From assembly GCF_030486595.1 (NCBI RefSeq), contig NZ_JAUJZH010000002.1, positions 124,001 to 188,000 of the forward strand: a stretch of DNA of 64,000 nt. The letters run 5' to 3'. The stretch is from Variovorax ginsengisoli. GTDB lineage: Bacteria > Pseudomonadota > Gammaproteobacteria > Burkholderiales > Burkholderiaceae_C. The position numbers and the translations under genes were made by a program. Below the pieces are notes generated by a model that was given only the letters and a program-made list of their open reading frames with translations, ran no database searches and was not told the DNA's origin. This document shows positions 1 to 9,656 of this stretch, piece after piece (position 1 is the stretch's first letter; each line of letters starts with the position of its first letter).

Positions 1-574
1 CGACGTGGCGCTCGATGCCGAGCGCCCGGGTGACGAGGTTGCGGTGCGGCGACACCACGGCCTGCTCGGGCGTGATGGCCCCGGCGTCGAGTTGCTCCTG
101 GAGCAGCGAATGGTCGCGGGTCAGCAGTTCGAGCTGGTCGCCGCGCAGGCGGTAGCAGCGCGAATCGCCGATGTGCCCGACGATGGCGCGATGCGAGCCG
201 AAGGCCGCCAGCACCAGCGTGGTCCCCATGCCCTGGAGCTGCACGTTCGCGATGCCGGCCTCGAGGATGGCCGCGTTGGCCTCGTCGGTGCCTGCCTGCA
301 GGGCGCGCTTGATCGCCTTCGGATGCGCCTGTGGCCCGGCATGCGCGAGCCAGCGGCCGAAACTCGCCTGCAACAGCGCGATCGCCATGCCGCTGGCCAC
401 CTCGCCGCCGTTGTAGCCGCCCATGCCGTCGGCCAGCAGCACCAGCCCCAGCGAGGGTTCGAAGGCGATGGTGTCCTCGTTGTTGGCGCGCACCCGGCCC
501 GGATCGGTCAGCGCGGCGAAATCCCACCTCAGGACGCCGGGGTCGTTGGAAACTGAAGTGCCGGGATTCGCCAT
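1..574 (-). CDS. PP2C-family serine/threonine phosphatase (3' end cut by window edge)
   Basis: Removes phosphate from protein Ser/Thr residues with two bound Mn/Mg ions; a cytosolic signalling enzyme of the Stp/PppA type. Reading leftward from the ATG at 574, the frame stays open to the window edge (191 residues seen; the family is about 250). The PP2C signatures are clear: DPGRVRANNEDT near residues 24-35, LLADGMGGYNGGEVAS near 46-61 (metal-binding Asp residues), and VGHIGDSRCYRLR near 135-147. The C-terminal metal-binding DG and DN motifs lie outside the window. It sits 29 bases downstream of the TerC gene on the same strand and may share its transcript. No good ribosome binding site precedes the ATG. 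The family is certain, the target unknown. Confidence 0.9.
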   Translation of the reverse strand, partial: MANPGTSVSNDPGVLRWDFAALTDPGRVRANNEDTIAFEPSLGLVLLADGMGGYNGGEVASGMAIALLQASFGRWLAHAGPQAHPKAIKRALQAGTDEANAAILEAGIANVQLQGMGTTLVLAAFGSHRAIVGHIGDSRCYRLRGDQLELLTRDHSLLQEQLDAGAITPEQAVVSPHRNLVTRALGIERHV

Positions 575-603
575 GGATCAGGAGGTGGATGGACTGCGGC
601 TTG

Positions 604-1284
604 TCAGGCTGCGGCGTGGGATCGCTTCTGCAGCCATTTTCCGACAGCGACGACAAACACCGCGCCGGCCGCGGCTGCCGCGTAATGCAGCCACGGATTG
701 GCCGTAAGCATATCGTGCAGGATGGTGTCGCTCACGATGGTTTCGCCGGCCACCCAGCCGATCAGGGCGGCACCGAGCATGACGATGATCGGGAAGCGCT
801 CCATCAGCTTGATCATCAGGGTACTGCCGAAGATCACCAGGGGGATGCTGATCGCCAGGCCGAGGATCAGCAGCACCATGCTGCCCTGCGCGGCCGCGGC
901 GACCGCGATCACGTTGTCCAGGCTCATGACCAGGTCGGCCAGCAGGATGGTGCGGACCGCGGCCAGCATGCTGCCGTATTCCTTGTCTTCGCCATCGCCC
1001 TCCTCTTCGCCGCTGAGCAGCTGCGTGCCGATCCATAGCAGCAGCAGGCCGCCGATGATCTGCAGGTACGGCAAGGCCAGCAGCTTGGCCGCGACCACCG
1101 TCAGGATGATCCGCAGCACCACGGCGGCGCCGGAGCCGAACAGGACGGCGGTGCGCTGCTGCTGCGGCGGCAGCGAGCGGGCGGCCATCGCGATCACGAC
1201 CGCGTTGTCGCCCGAGAGAATGATGTTGATCCAGACGATCTTGAGCAGACCGATCCAGAAGTCCGTGGTTTGAAGGAATTCCAT
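604..1284 (-). CDS. TerC/YjbE-family integral membrane protein
   Basis: A 226-residue multi-spanning inner-membrane protein of the TerC family, whose members are linked to metal-ion export (manganese) and tellurite resistance; no substrate can be read from the sequence. About seven hydrophobic segments are visible. The family hallmark acidic segments are present: WINIILSGDNAVVIAMAAR near 19-37 and LADLVMSLDNVIAVAAAAQG near 115-134, each carrying the conserved D-N pair inside the membrane. The linker between the halves is acidic (EEEGDGEDKE). The start gives a normal family length. It lies beyond a strong terminator that closes the sucCD transcript, so it probably has its own promoter, and the PP2C gene follows it. 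Confidence 0.9.
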   Translation of the reverse strand: MEFLQTTDFWIGLLKIVWINIILSGDNAVVIAMAARSLPPQQQRTAVLFGSGAAVVLRIILTVVAAKLLALPYLQIIGGLLLLWIGTQLLSGEEEGDGEDKEYGSMLAAVRTILLADLVMSLDNVIAVAAAAQGSMVLLILGLAISIPLVIFGSTLMIKLMERFPIIVMLGAALIGWVAGETIVSDTILHDMLTANPWLHYAAAAAGAVFVVAVGKWLQKRSHAAA

Positions 1285-1311
1285 GTCTCTTTATTCCACT
1301 GTTATTTGATT

Positions 1312-1348
1312 GAAAAAGCGCCCGCAACCTGGTTGCGGGCGCTTTTTC
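1312..1348 (-). terminator. Rho-independent terminator after sucD
   Basis: A perfect inverted repeat with 18-base arms (1312-1329 and 1331-1348) has a GC-rich core (GCGCCCGCAACC) and runs of five A and five T at its outer ends. That makes it a bidirectional intrinsic terminator. It lies 31 bases beyond the sucD stop and 27 bases before the TerC start, both leftward, so it separates the two transcripts. Confidence 0.92.
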
Positions 1349-1379
1349 TCTTGTGTGGTTTGCGAGAAAGCGAGGCTTC

Positions 1380-2273
1380 TTACAGCAGCGCCTTGAGGCG
1401 CTTCGCGAGCTCCGAGAAGTTGCGCGTGACCGTGAAACCGCTTTCTTCCATGATCGCCAGCTTGGCATCCGCCGTGTCGGCGCCGCCGGAGATCAACGCA
1501 CCGGCGTGGCCCATGCGCTTGCCGGGAGGCGCCGTGACGCCGGCGATGAAACCGACGATCGGCTTCTTCATGTTGTCCTTGCACCAGCGGGCCGCATCGG
1601 CTTCGTCGGGGCCGCCGATTTCGCCGATCATGATGACGGCGTCGGTGTCGGGGTCTTCGTTGAAGGCCTTCATGACGTCGATGTGCTTCAGGCCGTTGAT
1701 CGGGTCGCCGCCGATGCCGACCGCGCTCGACTGGCCGAGGCCGATCTCGGTGAGTTGGGCCACGGCTTCATAGGTCAGCGTGCCGGAGCGGCTGACCACG
1801 CCGATGCGGCCCTTGCGGTGGATGTGGCCGGGCATGATGCCGATCTTGATCTCGTCGGGCGTGATCAGGCCGGGGCAGTTCGGGCCGAGCAGCAGCGTCT
1901 TCTTGCCGCCGGCGGCTTCCTTGGCGCGCATCTTGTTGCGCACTTCGAGCATGTCGCGGACCGGGATGCCTTCGGTGATGCAGATCGCCATGTCGAGGTC
2001 GGCCTCGACCGCTTCCCAGATGGCGGCGGCGGCGCCGGCCGGCGGCACGTAGATCACCGACACGGTGGCGCCGGTCTGCGAGGCCGCTTCCTTGACCGAG
2101 GCGTAGATGGGGATGTTGAAGATCGACTCGCCGGCCTTCTTCGGGTTCACGCCGGCCACGAAGCAGTTCTTGCCGTTCGCGTATTCCTGGCACTTTTCCG
2201 TGTGGAACTGGCCGGTCTTGCCGGTGATGCCTTGCGTGATGACCTTGGTGTCTTTGTTGATGTAGATCGACAT
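1380..2273 (-). CDS. sucD: Succinyl-CoA synthetase (ADP-forming) alpha subunit
   Basis: Alpha subunit of the citric-acid-cycle enzyme that converts succinyl-CoA, ADP and phosphate to succinate, ATP and CoA in the cytosol. It is 297 residues, the usual length. The N-terminal CoA-binding fold carries [16 protein letters not shown] (residues 9-24). The phosphorylated histidine is H256 in [14 protein letters not shown], and the CoA-ligase motif [16 protein letters not shown] (130-145) is intact. I start at [10 protein letters not shown] because homologues begin there and GGAACA lies just upstream; an in-frame ATG ten codons earlier falls inside the sucC end. Only 10 bases separate it from sucC, so they form one operon that ends at the terminator at 1312-1348. 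Confidence 0.98.
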   Translation of the reverse strand: MSIYINKDTKVITQGITGKTGQFHTEKCQEYANGKNCFVAGVNPKKAGESIFNIPIYASVKEAASQTGATVSVIYVPPAGAAAAIWEAVEADLDMAICITEGIPVRDMLEVRNKMRAKEAAGGKKTLLLGPNCPGLITPDEIKIGIMPGHIHRKGRIGVVSRSGTLTYEAVAQLTEIGLGQSSAVGIGGDPINGLKHIDVMKAFNEDPDTDAVIMIGEIGGPDEADAARWCKDNMKKPIVGFIAGVTAPPGKRMGHAGALISGGADTADAKLAIMEESGFTVTRNFSELAKRLKALL

Positions 2274-2283
2274 GACTTGTTCC

Positions 2284-3447
<1,164 letters not shown>

Positions 3448-3570
3448 GAGGGTGTCTCTCGGAACGAGGGGTTGAGATCGGGAGAATGTGGTTGCTGTCC
3501 ACGGGCCACGGCGCCTGGCGGCGGGGGCGGCGGACAGCAGGGAACTGTATCATGGTGCGCCGCACCAACA

Positions 3571-3593
3571 ATTGACCCCACTTTGTGGTCAAT
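3571..3593. promoter_or_regulatory. Inverted repeat in the sucC/argC divergent region
   Basis: ATTGACC (3571-3577) and GGTCAAT (3587-3593) form perfect 7-base arms around a 9-base spacer. Each arm contains TTGACC, close to a sigma70 -35 box and pointing in opposite directions, so this could be overlapping -35 elements for argC and sucCD or an operator. No convincing -10 box follows on either strand. The rest of 3448-3626 shows nothing I recognise. Confidence 0.4.
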
Positions 3594-3626
3594 ACGTATT
3601 TACTCCCAAGGCACACGAGGCCCCCT

Positions 3627-4550
3627 ATGCCCAAGGTCTTCATCGATGGCGAAGCCGGAACCACCGGCCTCCAGATCCGCGAGCGGCTCCAGTCGATGCC
3701 GCAGATCGAACTCGTGAGCATCGCGCCCGAGCTGCGAAAAGACGTCGCCGCCAAGCGCACGCTGATGGCCGGGGTCGACCTGGTCGTGTTGTGCCTGCAC
3801 GACGACGCGGCGCGCGAATCGGTGGCGCTGATCGACCAGCTCGACGGTCGCCGCCCCAAGATCATCGACGCCTCGACCGCGCACCGCACGGCGCCCGGCT
3901 GGGTGTTCGGCTTCCCCGAGCTGGCTGCCGGACACGCGGACGCGGTGGCCAAGGCCGAGCGCGTGGCCAATCCCGGCTGCTACGCCACCGGCGCGATCGC
4001 CATCGTTCGCCCGCTGGTCGACGCCGGGCTGCTGCCACCCGACTTCCCGATCGCCCTGCCCTCGGTCAGCGGCTATTCGGGCGGTGGCCGGACCATGATC
4101 GAGGCCTACGAAAAGGGCGAGGCGCCGCTGTTCGAGACCTATGCGCTGGGCCTCAAGCACAAGCACATCCCCGAGATCATGAAGTACACCGGCCTGACCC
4201 GCCGTCCGGTCTTCATCCCCTCGGTGGGCAACTTCAAGCAGGGCATGCTGGTGCAGCTGCCGCTGCACCTGGACGACCTGCCCGACCGCCCGAGCGCCGC
4301 CCATCTGCACGACGCGCTGGCGGCCCACTACGCGAGGAGCAACACGCCGGAACAGTTCGTGAAGGTGTTGCCGCCGACCGCCGACGGCAAGATCGACGCG
4401 CTGGCGCTCAACGACACCAACCAGCTGGAGATCCGCGTGTTCCCGAACGAGGATCACCGGCATGCGGTGGTCATTGCCCGGCTCGACAACCTGGGCAAGG
4501 GCGCGAGCGGTGCGGCGGTGCAGAACCTCAAATTGATGCTGGGCATCTAG
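3627..4550 (+). CDS. argC: N-acetyl-gamma-glutamyl-phosphate reductase (type 2 ArgC)
   Basis: Third step of arginine synthesis: NADPH-dependent reduction of N-acetylglutamyl phosphate to the semialdehyde in the cytosol. At 307 residues it matches the short type 2 ArgC group. The nucleotide loop [16 protein letters not shown] is at residues 6-21, the catalytic cysteine is C118 in [10 protein letters not shown], and the VSGYSGGGR segment lies near 147-155. I start at [11 protein letters not shown], preceded by GAGG; an in-frame start 14 codons upstream would add a tail not typical of the family. It is a single gene, divergent from sucC and convergent with the toxin/antitoxin pair. Confidence 0.95.
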   Translation: MPKVFIDGEAGTTGLQIRERLQSMPQIELVSIAPELRKDVAAKRTLMAGVDLVVLCLHDDAARESVALIDQLDGRRPKIIDASTAHRTAPGWVFGFPELAAGHADAVAKAERVANPGCYATGAIAIVRPLVDAGLLPPDFPIALPSVSGYSGGGRTMIEAYEKGEAPLFETYALGLKHKHIPEIMKYTGLTRRPVFIPSVGNFKQGMLVQLPLHLDDLPDRPSAAHLHDALAAHYARSNTPEQFVKVLPPTADGKIDALALNDTNQLEIRVFPNEDHRHAVVIARLDNLGKGASGAAVQNLKLMLGI

Positions 4551-4595
4551 CGAAGGGTTCGGGGAATTCCCGAATTCAACCGCGCAGGAGCAGCT

Positions 4596-4925
4596 TCAGA
4601 AATCGAGTTGGCTGCTGCTGATGCCCAGCGCGTTCGCGATGTTCTCGCGTGATCCCTTGCGCAGGCGCGAGCTGGTTTCGAGCTGCGCATAGGCGCTTTG
4701 CGTCACACCCATGCGCTTGGCGACCTCGCTCTGGGTCAGGCCCAGATGGGTACGCCAGGCCTTGGCCGGCGACATGGCGTCATCGAAGACGAGTCTGACC
4801 ACGGCGTCGGGCACCAGGTCGCCTTCGTTCTCGAAGCGCTTCACGAATTCGTCGTAGGGCACTACGACGAAGGCGGGGCGACCATCTCCATCCAGGATGG
4901 TCTGGAAGCTAATAGGTTTGTTCAT
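4596..4925 (-). CDS. HTH-type antitoxin of a toxin/antitoxin pair
   Basis: A 109-residue protein. Residues 1-50 (SFQTILDGDGRPAFVVVPYDEFV) resemble an antitoxin-type N-terminal domain, and residues about 57-105 form an XRE/HTH_3 domain (HLGLTQSEVAKRMGVTQSAYAQLE). It is encoded directly after a RelE/ParE-like toxin and its start overlaps the toxin end by 17 bases, so translation is probably coupled. It most likely neutralises the toxin by binding and represses the shared promoter through the HTH domain. The toxin-first order is that of HigBA-type systems. It is convergent with argC. Confidence 0.85.
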   Translation of the reverse strand: MNKPISFQTILDGDGRPAFVVVPYDEFVKRFENEGDLVPDAVVRLVFDDAMSPAKAWRTHLGLTQSEVAKRMGVTQSAYAQLETSSRLRKGSRENIANALGISSSQLDF

Positions 4926-5166
4926 TTCGCTTCCTCACTTCCTCGATGCTGACGATGTGAATCGCCACGTTGAAGTCAAAGAACACTCTGTAGTTACCCA
5001 CCCGCAGGCGGTAGCCGTGCGCGTGATTGATCAGCTTCTTCACGTTGCGCGCGCCGGACAGATCGACCAACTCCGATGACACGGCTGCGCGGATTGCGGC
5101 GCCCGACTGACTCGGCAGCTTACGCATCTGCTTCAGGGCTTTCGTCTTCCAGCTGATCGCGCTCAC
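4909..5166 (-). CDS. RelE/ParE-superfamily toxin
   Basis: An 85-residue basic protein with the RelE/ParE fold pattern: ISWKTKALKQMRKLP near the N-terminus, NVKKLINHAHGYRLRVGNYRVFFDF in the middle (the core R-x-G-x-Y-R strand) and IHIVSIEEVRKR at the end. RelE-like members cut mRNA on the ribosome; which activity this one has cannot be read here. It uses a GTG start at 5166, with no clear ribosome binding site. The antitoxin follows with a 17-base overlap. The AT-rich upstream stretch holds a promoter candidate and an inverted repeat. Confidence 0.85.
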   Translation of the reverse strand: MSAISWKTKALKQMRKLPSQSGAAIRAAVSSELVDLSGARNVKKLINHAHGYRLRVGNYRVFFDFNVAIHIVSIEEVRKRNEQTY

Positions 5167-5170
5167 GGAA

Positions 5171-5210
5171 ACTATAAGTCAATAATTAGATATTGCAAAG
5201 AAATTCTAAT
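5171..5210 (-). promoter_or_regulatory. Candidate promoter and operator of the toxin/antitoxin operon
   Basis: On the minus strand TTGCAA (5193-5198) and TATAGT (5171-5176) are 16 bases apart, a plausible sigma70 promoter. The -10 box ends only 4 bases before the GTG at 5166, so a transcript from it would be leaderless or start inside the toxin gene. ATTAGA (5185-5190) and TCTAAT (5205-5210) form an inverted repeat over the -35 box, a natural site for repression by the HTH antitoxin. The stretch is strikingly AT-rich for this genome. Confidence 0.45.
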
Positions 5211-5245
5211 ATTTTGAAGACGTAGCGAGGCCTGGCTAAACCGGC

Positions 5246-5695
5246 CTATTCGTCCGCGTCGTGCCGCAGCACCTTCGCGACGACCGCGCCGGCGAATCCG
5301 CGCGCCATCAGGAATCGGACTTGGCGGGCACGCTCGGTCGCATCCTGCGGCTGGACCCCGAAGCGGCGCTTCCAGACCTCGAGCGCACGGTCGAACTCGC
5401 TGCCCTGCAGCCCCGCCACCGCTTCGGCCACCGCCTCGGGCGCGATGCCCTTGTGCAACAGCTCCTGGCGGACGCGGGCAGCGCCCAGCCGGGCCGCCCG
5501 CTGGTGCAGCACCGACTGCACCACCCTCGCCTCGCTGATGAAATCCTTGGCGGCCAGCTCGTCGAGGGCCTGGGCCAGGGTGCCGGGCTCTTCCTCGTAT
5601 TTCTTGAGCTTGCGCTCGAGCTCGGCGCGCGAATGCTCGCGCTGGCTCAAGAGGCGCAGGGCGCGCCCCTTGAGCGATGGCGCACTGAAGGCCAT
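5246..5695 (-). CDS. recX: Regulatory protein RecX
   Basis: Small helical modulator that binds RecA filaments and limits recombination and SOS signalling. It is 149 residues, normal for the family, with the tandem three-helix repeats visible: LLSQREHSRAELERKLKKY near 16-34, LDELAAKDFISEARVVQ near 45-61, and RVRQELLHKGIAPEAVAEAV near 75-94. It begins 8 bases after the recA stop on the same strand, the standard recA-recX operon. No terminator is visible between them, so it should share the SOS-controlled recA promoter. Confidence 0.95.
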   Translation of the reverse strand: MAFSAPSLKGRALRLLSQREHSRAELERKLKKYEEEPGTLAQALDELAAKDFISEARVVQSVLHQRAARLGAARVRQELLHKGIAPEAVAEAVAGLQGSEFDRALEVWKRRFGVQPQDATERARQVRFLMARGFAGAVVAKVLRHDADE

Positions 5696-5703
5696 GCGGG
5701 TGA

Positions 5704-6816
5704 TTACTTCTTGTCGGCCTTGTCGGCCTTTTCCGCCTTCTCGGGCTTGTCGGCGTCGCCACCGGCGCTCTCGACCGCCGCAGCCAGCAGCGGAATGCCC
5801 AGCGACTCGCGCACCTTGTTCTCGATCTCGCGCGACAGCTCGGGGTTCTCGCGCAGGAACTCGCGGGCGTTGTCGCGGCCCTGGCCGATCTTCTCGCCGT
5901 TGTAGGCGTACCAGGCGCCCGACTTGTCGACGATCTTGGCGTTGACGCCCATGTCGATGATCTCGCCCTCGCGGCTGATGCCCTCGCCGAACAGGATGTC
6001 GAACTCGGCAGTCTTGAAAGGCGGCGACACCTTGTTCTTGACCACCTTGACCTTGGTCTCATTGCCGATGGCTTCGTCGCCCTTCTTGATGGTGCCGATG
6101 CGGCGGATGTCCAGACGCACCGAGGCGTAGAACTTCAGCGCGTTGCCGCCGGTGGTGGTTTCGGGCGAACCGAACATGACGCCGATCTTCATGCGGATCT
6201 GGTTGATGAAGATGACCATGCAGTTGGTCTTCTTGATGGTGGCGGTGAGCTTGCGCAGCGCCTGGCTCATCAAGCGGGCCTGCAGGCCGGGCAGCGAGTC
6301 GCCCATTTCGCCTTCGATTTCGGCCTTGGGCGTGAGCGCGGCGACCGAGTCGACCACGATCAGGTCGACCGCGCCGGAGCGCACCAGCGAGTCGACGATC
6401 TCGAGCGCCTGCTCGCCGGTGTCGGGCTGGCTGATCAGCAGGTCAGACAGGTTGACGCCGAGCTTCTGGGCGTATTGCACGTCGAGCGCGTGCTCGGCAT
6501 CGACGAAGGCGCAGGTGCCGGCCTGGCGCTGCATCTCGGCGATGACCTGCAGGGTGAGCGTGGTCTTGCCGGAGGATTCAGGGCCGTAGATCTCGATCAC
6601 GCGGCCGCGCGGCAGGCCGCCGACGCCGAGCGCGATGTCCAGGCCCAGCGAGCCGGTGGAGACCACCTGGATGTCTTCCAGGGCCTCGCCCTCGCCCAGC
6701 CGCATGATCGTGCCCTTGCCGAACTGCTTTTCGATCTGGGCCAGGGCGGCCTGCAGGGCCTTGGCCTTTTCGCTGTTGGGGACCGAGATGCTGGTGCCTT
6801 TGACGAGTGCGTCCAT
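5704..6816 (-). CDS. recA: Recombinase RecA
   Basis: Forms ATP-dependent filaments on single-stranded DNA for homologous recombination and for triggering LexA self-cleavage. It is 370 residues. Walker A is GPESSGKTT at 78-86, Walker B lies in [17 protein letters not shown], and loop L2 is in [23 protein letters not shown] start at [10 protein letters not shown]; the in-frame ATG 20 codons upstream adds sequence foreign to RecA. The last 20 residues are a low-complexity Lys/Ala/Asp/Glu tail ([13 protein letters not shown]) similar in style to the tail of the SET protein at 14743-15357. A LexA-type box lies upstream at 6880-6895, and recX follows. Confidence 0.98.
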   Translation of the reverse strand: MDALVKGTSISVPNSEKAKALQAALAQIEKQFGKGTIMRLGEGEALEDIQVVSTGSLGLDIALGVGGLPRGRVIEIYGPESSGKTTLTLQVIAEMQRQAGTCAFVDAEHALDVQYAQKLGVNLSDLLISQPDTGEQALEIVDSLVRSGAVDLIVVDSVAALTPKAEIEGEMGDSLPGLQARLMSQALRKLTATIKKTNCMVIFINQIRMKIGVMFGSPETTTGGNALKFYASVRLDIRRIGTIKKGDEAIGNETKVKVVKNKVSPPFKTAEFDILFGEGISREGEIIDMGVNAKIVDKSGAWYAYNGEKIGQGRDNAREFLRENPELSREIENKVRESLGIPLLAAAVESAGGDADKPEKAEKADKADKK

Positions 6817-6879
6817 GTGGAAAACTCCTTGAATATCAATGGGTTGTAGAGGCCGCATCGATCTGCTTTTAATCACAGG

Positions 6880-6895
6880 CTGGATGCTTGAACAG
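6880..6895 (-). promoter_or_regulatory. Candidate LexA (SOS) box of recA
   Basis: On the minus strand this reads CTGT-N8-CCAG, one base away from the palindromic LexA consensus CTGT-N8-ACAG. It lies 64 bases before the recA start, the place expected for SOS control. Finding it in front of the expected gene supports the call; the mismatch lowers certainty. Confidence 0.6.
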
Positions 6896-6961
6896 TAGTG
6901 TAGCGAGGGATACCGGGTCGGGAAGTCATTTTTTGGTCAGTTTGCCTTACTATATGACGCC

Positions 6962-7432
6962 ATGGAAATGCCCTCCGACGCCTGGCGCCAGACCCACCTC
7001 GGCCGCCTGCTGGGCCACGCGATGCGCCGCTTCGACGAACGGGTGCTGAGCCTGATGGCGCACGACGCCGAGGTGCCTTTGGCGCTGTCGAACCTGGCGG
7101 CCCGGGCCCAGGTGAGCGCCGCCCACATCCACATCACGCGCCACCTGGCGCGCGAGGGCTCGCGGCTGACCGAACTGGCCGAGCGCGCCGGCATGACCAA
7201 GCAGGCGATGGGCACGCTGGTCGACCAGTGCGAGGCCTGGGGACTGGTCACGCGCGGGCCCGATCCGTTCGATGCGCGGGCGCGGCGGGTGTTGTTCACG
7301 ACCGACGGGCTGGCCTGGCTGGAGGCCTTCCGCCGTGCCGTCGCGCAGGCCGAGGACGAGTTCCGCGCCAGCGTCGGCAGCGAGATCGCCACCGTGGTAA
7401 CCATCGGTCTCGAGGCGTACACGGCGGCCTAG
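6962..7432 (+). CDS. MarR-family transcriptional regulator
   Basis: A 156-residue winged-helix regulator. The helix-turn-helix and wing are seen in SRLTELAERAGMTKQAMGTLVDQCEAWGLV (about 79-108) followed by DPFDARARRVLFT, the MarR wing with its Asp-x-R-A-R signature. Flanking N- and C-terminal helices would form the dimer interface. Proteins of this family usually sense a small phenolic or oxidant and repress a neighbour. Here it is divergent from recA and ends 30 bases before the two-component genes on the same strand, so it may be co-transcribed with them. The ligand is unknown. Confidence 0.88.
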   Translation: MEMPSDAWRQTHLGRLLGHAMRRFDERVLSLMAHDAEVPLALSNLAARAQVSAAHIHITRHLAREGSRLTELAERAGMTKQAMGTLVDQCEAWGLVTRGPDPFDARARRVLFTTDGLAWLEAFRRAVAQAEDEFRASVGSEIATVVTIGLEAYTAA

Positions 7433-7462
7433 AATTCGAGGTTGCTCTGGAGGCAAGGCACC

Positions 7463-8137
7463 ATGCGAATACTCATTGCAGAAGATGACCAGGTGCTGGC
7501 CGATGCCCTGCTGCGCAGCCTGCGCACCTCGGGCTCGGCGGTCGACCACGTGGCGACCGGCACGCAGGCCGATGCCGCGCTGATGACCAACAGCGAATTC
7601 GACCTGCTGATCCTCGACCTCGGCCTGCCCAACCTGCACGGCCTCGAGATTCTCAAGCGGCTGCGTGCGCGCGGCTCGCAATTGCCGGTGCTGGTGCTGA
7701 CCGCGGCCGACAGCGTCGAGGAGCGGGTCAAGGGCCTGGACTACGGCGCCGACGACTACATGGCCAAGCCCTTCTCGCTGCAGGAACTCGAAGCCCGGGT
7801 GCGGGCCCTCACCCGGCGCGGCATGGGCGGCACCAGCAACGCGATCAAGCATGGTCCGCTGGTCTACGACCAGGCGGGCCGGGTGGCGACCATCGACGGC
7901 AAGATGATCGAGCTGTCGGCGCGCGAACTCGGCCTGCTCGAGGTGCTGCTGCAACGCGCCGGCAGGCTGGTCAGCAAGGACCAGCTGGTCGAGCGCCTGT
8001 GCGAATGGGGCGAGGAGGTCAGCCTCAACGCCATCGAGGTCTACATCCACCGCCTGCGCAAGAAGATCGAGAAGGGCCCGGTGCGCATCGCCACCGTGCG
8101 CGGGCTCGGCTACTGCCTCGAGAAGATCCCCTCTTGA
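7463..8137 (+). CDS. OmpR/PhoB-type response regulator (TctD/QseB-like)
   Basis: A 224-residue response regulator. The receiver domain (1-120) has acidic residues E7-D8-D9, the phospho-acceptor D52 (LLILDLGLP), T80 and K102 (MAKPF). The C-terminal winged helix (about 128-222) contains ELSARELGLLEVLLQRAGRLVS and the wing VYIHRLRKKIEKGP, ending TVRGLGYCL. I start at MRILIAEDD, preceded by GGAGGCAAGG. It is followed after 21 bases by the histidine kinase in the same reading frame. Relatives such as TctD control uptake of tricarboxylates, which fits the Bug receptors elsewhere in the window, but no tctABC operon lies here. Confidence 0.93.
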   Translation: MRILIAEDDQVLADALLRSLRTSGSAVDHVATGTQADAALMTNSEFDLLILDLGLPNLHGLEILKRLRARGSQLPVLVLTAADSVEERVKGLDYGADDYMAKPFSLQELEARVRALTRRGMGGTSNAIKHGPLVYDQAGRVATIDGKMIELSARELGLLEVLLQRAGRLVSKDQLVERLCEWGEEVSLNAIEVYIHRLRKKIEKGPVRIATVRGLGYCLEKIPS

Positions 8138-8158
8138 TCCCCGGAACGCCGCACCCGC

Positions 8159-9634
8159 TTGGTCAAACTCTTCCAGCGCGCCCAGCGCTCCCTGTTCGGT
8201 GAGATCCTCGACTGGATGCTCACGCCGCTGCTGCTGCTGGTGCCGGTCAGCATCGGCGTGACCTGGCTGGTGGCGCAGGGCATCGCCAATGCGCCCTTCG
8301 ACCGGGCGCTGGAGTCCAACATCCAGACCCTGGCCCGGCTGGTCGACACCGACAACGGGCGGATCAAGTTCGCGCTGCCGCAGCCGGCGCGCGAGATCCT
8401 CGGCAGCGACGAGATCGACCGGGTCTACTACCAGCTGCTCGACGTCCACGGCACGCTGCTGAGCGGCGAGCGCGAAGTGCCGTACCCCGGCACCGACGAT
8501 CCGCCGGTGCCCGGCGTGGTCTACCTGCGCGACGGCCAGATGCACGGGCAGAAGGTGCGGATCGCCTCGCTCTGGGTGGCGGGCAAGCCGCCGGATGTGC
8601 CGCTGGCGCTGCTCCAGGTGGCCGAGACGCGCGAGAAGCAGTCGGTGCTGGCGACCGAGATCATCAAGGGCGTGCTGTTGCCGCAGTTCGCAATCCTGCC
8701 GCTGGCGGTGCTGCTGATCTGGCTGGCGCTGGTGCGCGGCATCAAGCCGCTGTCGGTGGTCGAGGCGCGGATCCGCGAGCGCAAGCCCGGCGACCTGAGC
8801 CCGCTGGACGAATCCTCGGTACCGCTCGAGGTGGTGCCGCTGGTGCTGTCGGTGAATGACCTGCTGAGCAAGCTCAACGATTCGATCGGCACCCAGAAGC
8901 GCTTCCTGGCCGATGCGGCGCACCAGCTCAAGACCCCGCTGGCCGGCCTCCGCATGCAGGCCGACCTGGCCCAGCGCGAGGGCGCCAACGCCGACGAACT
9001 CAAGCAGTCGCTCAAGCAGATCGGGCGCGCCAGCGTGCGCGCCACGCACACCGTCAACCAGCTGCTGTCGCTGGCCCGGGCGGAGGGCAGCGGCGCAAAC
9101 ATCGGGCGCCAGCCCTGCGACCTGGCCCGGCTCACGATCGAGGTGGTGCGCGAGGCCGTGCCGCGAGCGATCGACAAGCGCATCGACCTCGGCTACGAGG
9201 GCGCCGAGGCGGGTTCGCCCGGCGTGGTGTTCGAGGGCAACCCGACGCTGCTGAAGGAACTGGTGCGCAACCTGGTCGACAACGCGCTCAACTACACGCC
9301 GTCGACGCCCGATCGGCCCGGCGTCGTGACGGCGCGGGTGCTGGCCGACCCCTTCGGCCAGGTCCTGGTGCTGCAGGTGGAAGACAACGGGCCGGGCATC
9401 GCGGCGCACGAGCGCGAGCTGGTGTTCCAGCCCTTCTACCGGGTGCTCGGCAACGAGGCCGACGGCTCGGGCCTGGGCCTGCCGATCGTGCTGGAGATCG
9501 CCCGCCAGCACGGCGCCACCGTCCGGCTCGAGGATGCCCATCCGGGCCAGCGGCCGCCCGGCACGCTGGTCAGCCTGCGCATCGACACCCGCGACGGCGG
9601 CCGGCGCCCGCACGGGCCGGGCCCGCACGCCTGA
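8159..9634 (+). CDS. Membrane sensor histidine kinase (TctE-like)
   Basis: A 491-residue inner-membrane kinase partnering the response regulator just upstream. A first membrane helix (about 19-40) and a second (about 170-192) flank a periplasmic domain of about 130 residues of the 2CSK_N type seen in TctE/QseC relatives. The phospho-acceptor is H255 in AAHQLKTPLAGL. The N box is NLVDNALNYTP (about 371-381), G1 is VEDNGPGI (407-414) and G2 is DGSGLGLPIV. The TGA at 8135 is in frame and the first usable start after it is TTG at 8159, with only GGAA upstream as a weak binding site. It ends 22 bases from the convergent synthetase gene. Confidence 0.93.
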   Translation: MVKLFQRAQRSLFGEILDWMLTPLLLLVPVSIGVTWLVAQGIANAPFDRALESNIQTLARLVDTDNGRIKFALPQPAREILGSDEIDRVYYQLLDVHGTLLSGEREVPYPGTDDPPVPGVVYLRDGQMHGQKVRIASLWVAGKPPDVPLALLQVAETREKQSVLATEIIKGVLLPQFAILPLAVLLIWLALVRGIKPLSVVEARIRERKPGDLSPLDESSVPLEVVPLVLSVNDLLSKLNDSIGTQKRFLADAAHQLKTPLAGLRMQADLAQREGANADELKQSLKQIGRASVRATHTVNQLLSLARAEGSGANIGRQPCDLARLTIEVVREAVPRAIDKRIDLGYEGAEAGSPGVVFEGNPTLLKELVRNLVDNALNYTPSTPDRPGVVTARVLADPFGQVLVLQVEDNGPGIAAHERELVFQPFYRVLGNEADGSGLGLPIVLEIARQHGATVRLEDAHPGQRPPGTLVSLRIDTRDGGRRPHGPGPHA

Positions 9635-9656
9635 CGAACGCGGTCCTGGGGCCCGG

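Noticed and set aside
6950..9628. An 892-residue frame on the minus strand opposite the MarR and two-component genes
   Set aside because: It covers three well-defined plus-strand genes with clear catalytic motifs and shows none itself.
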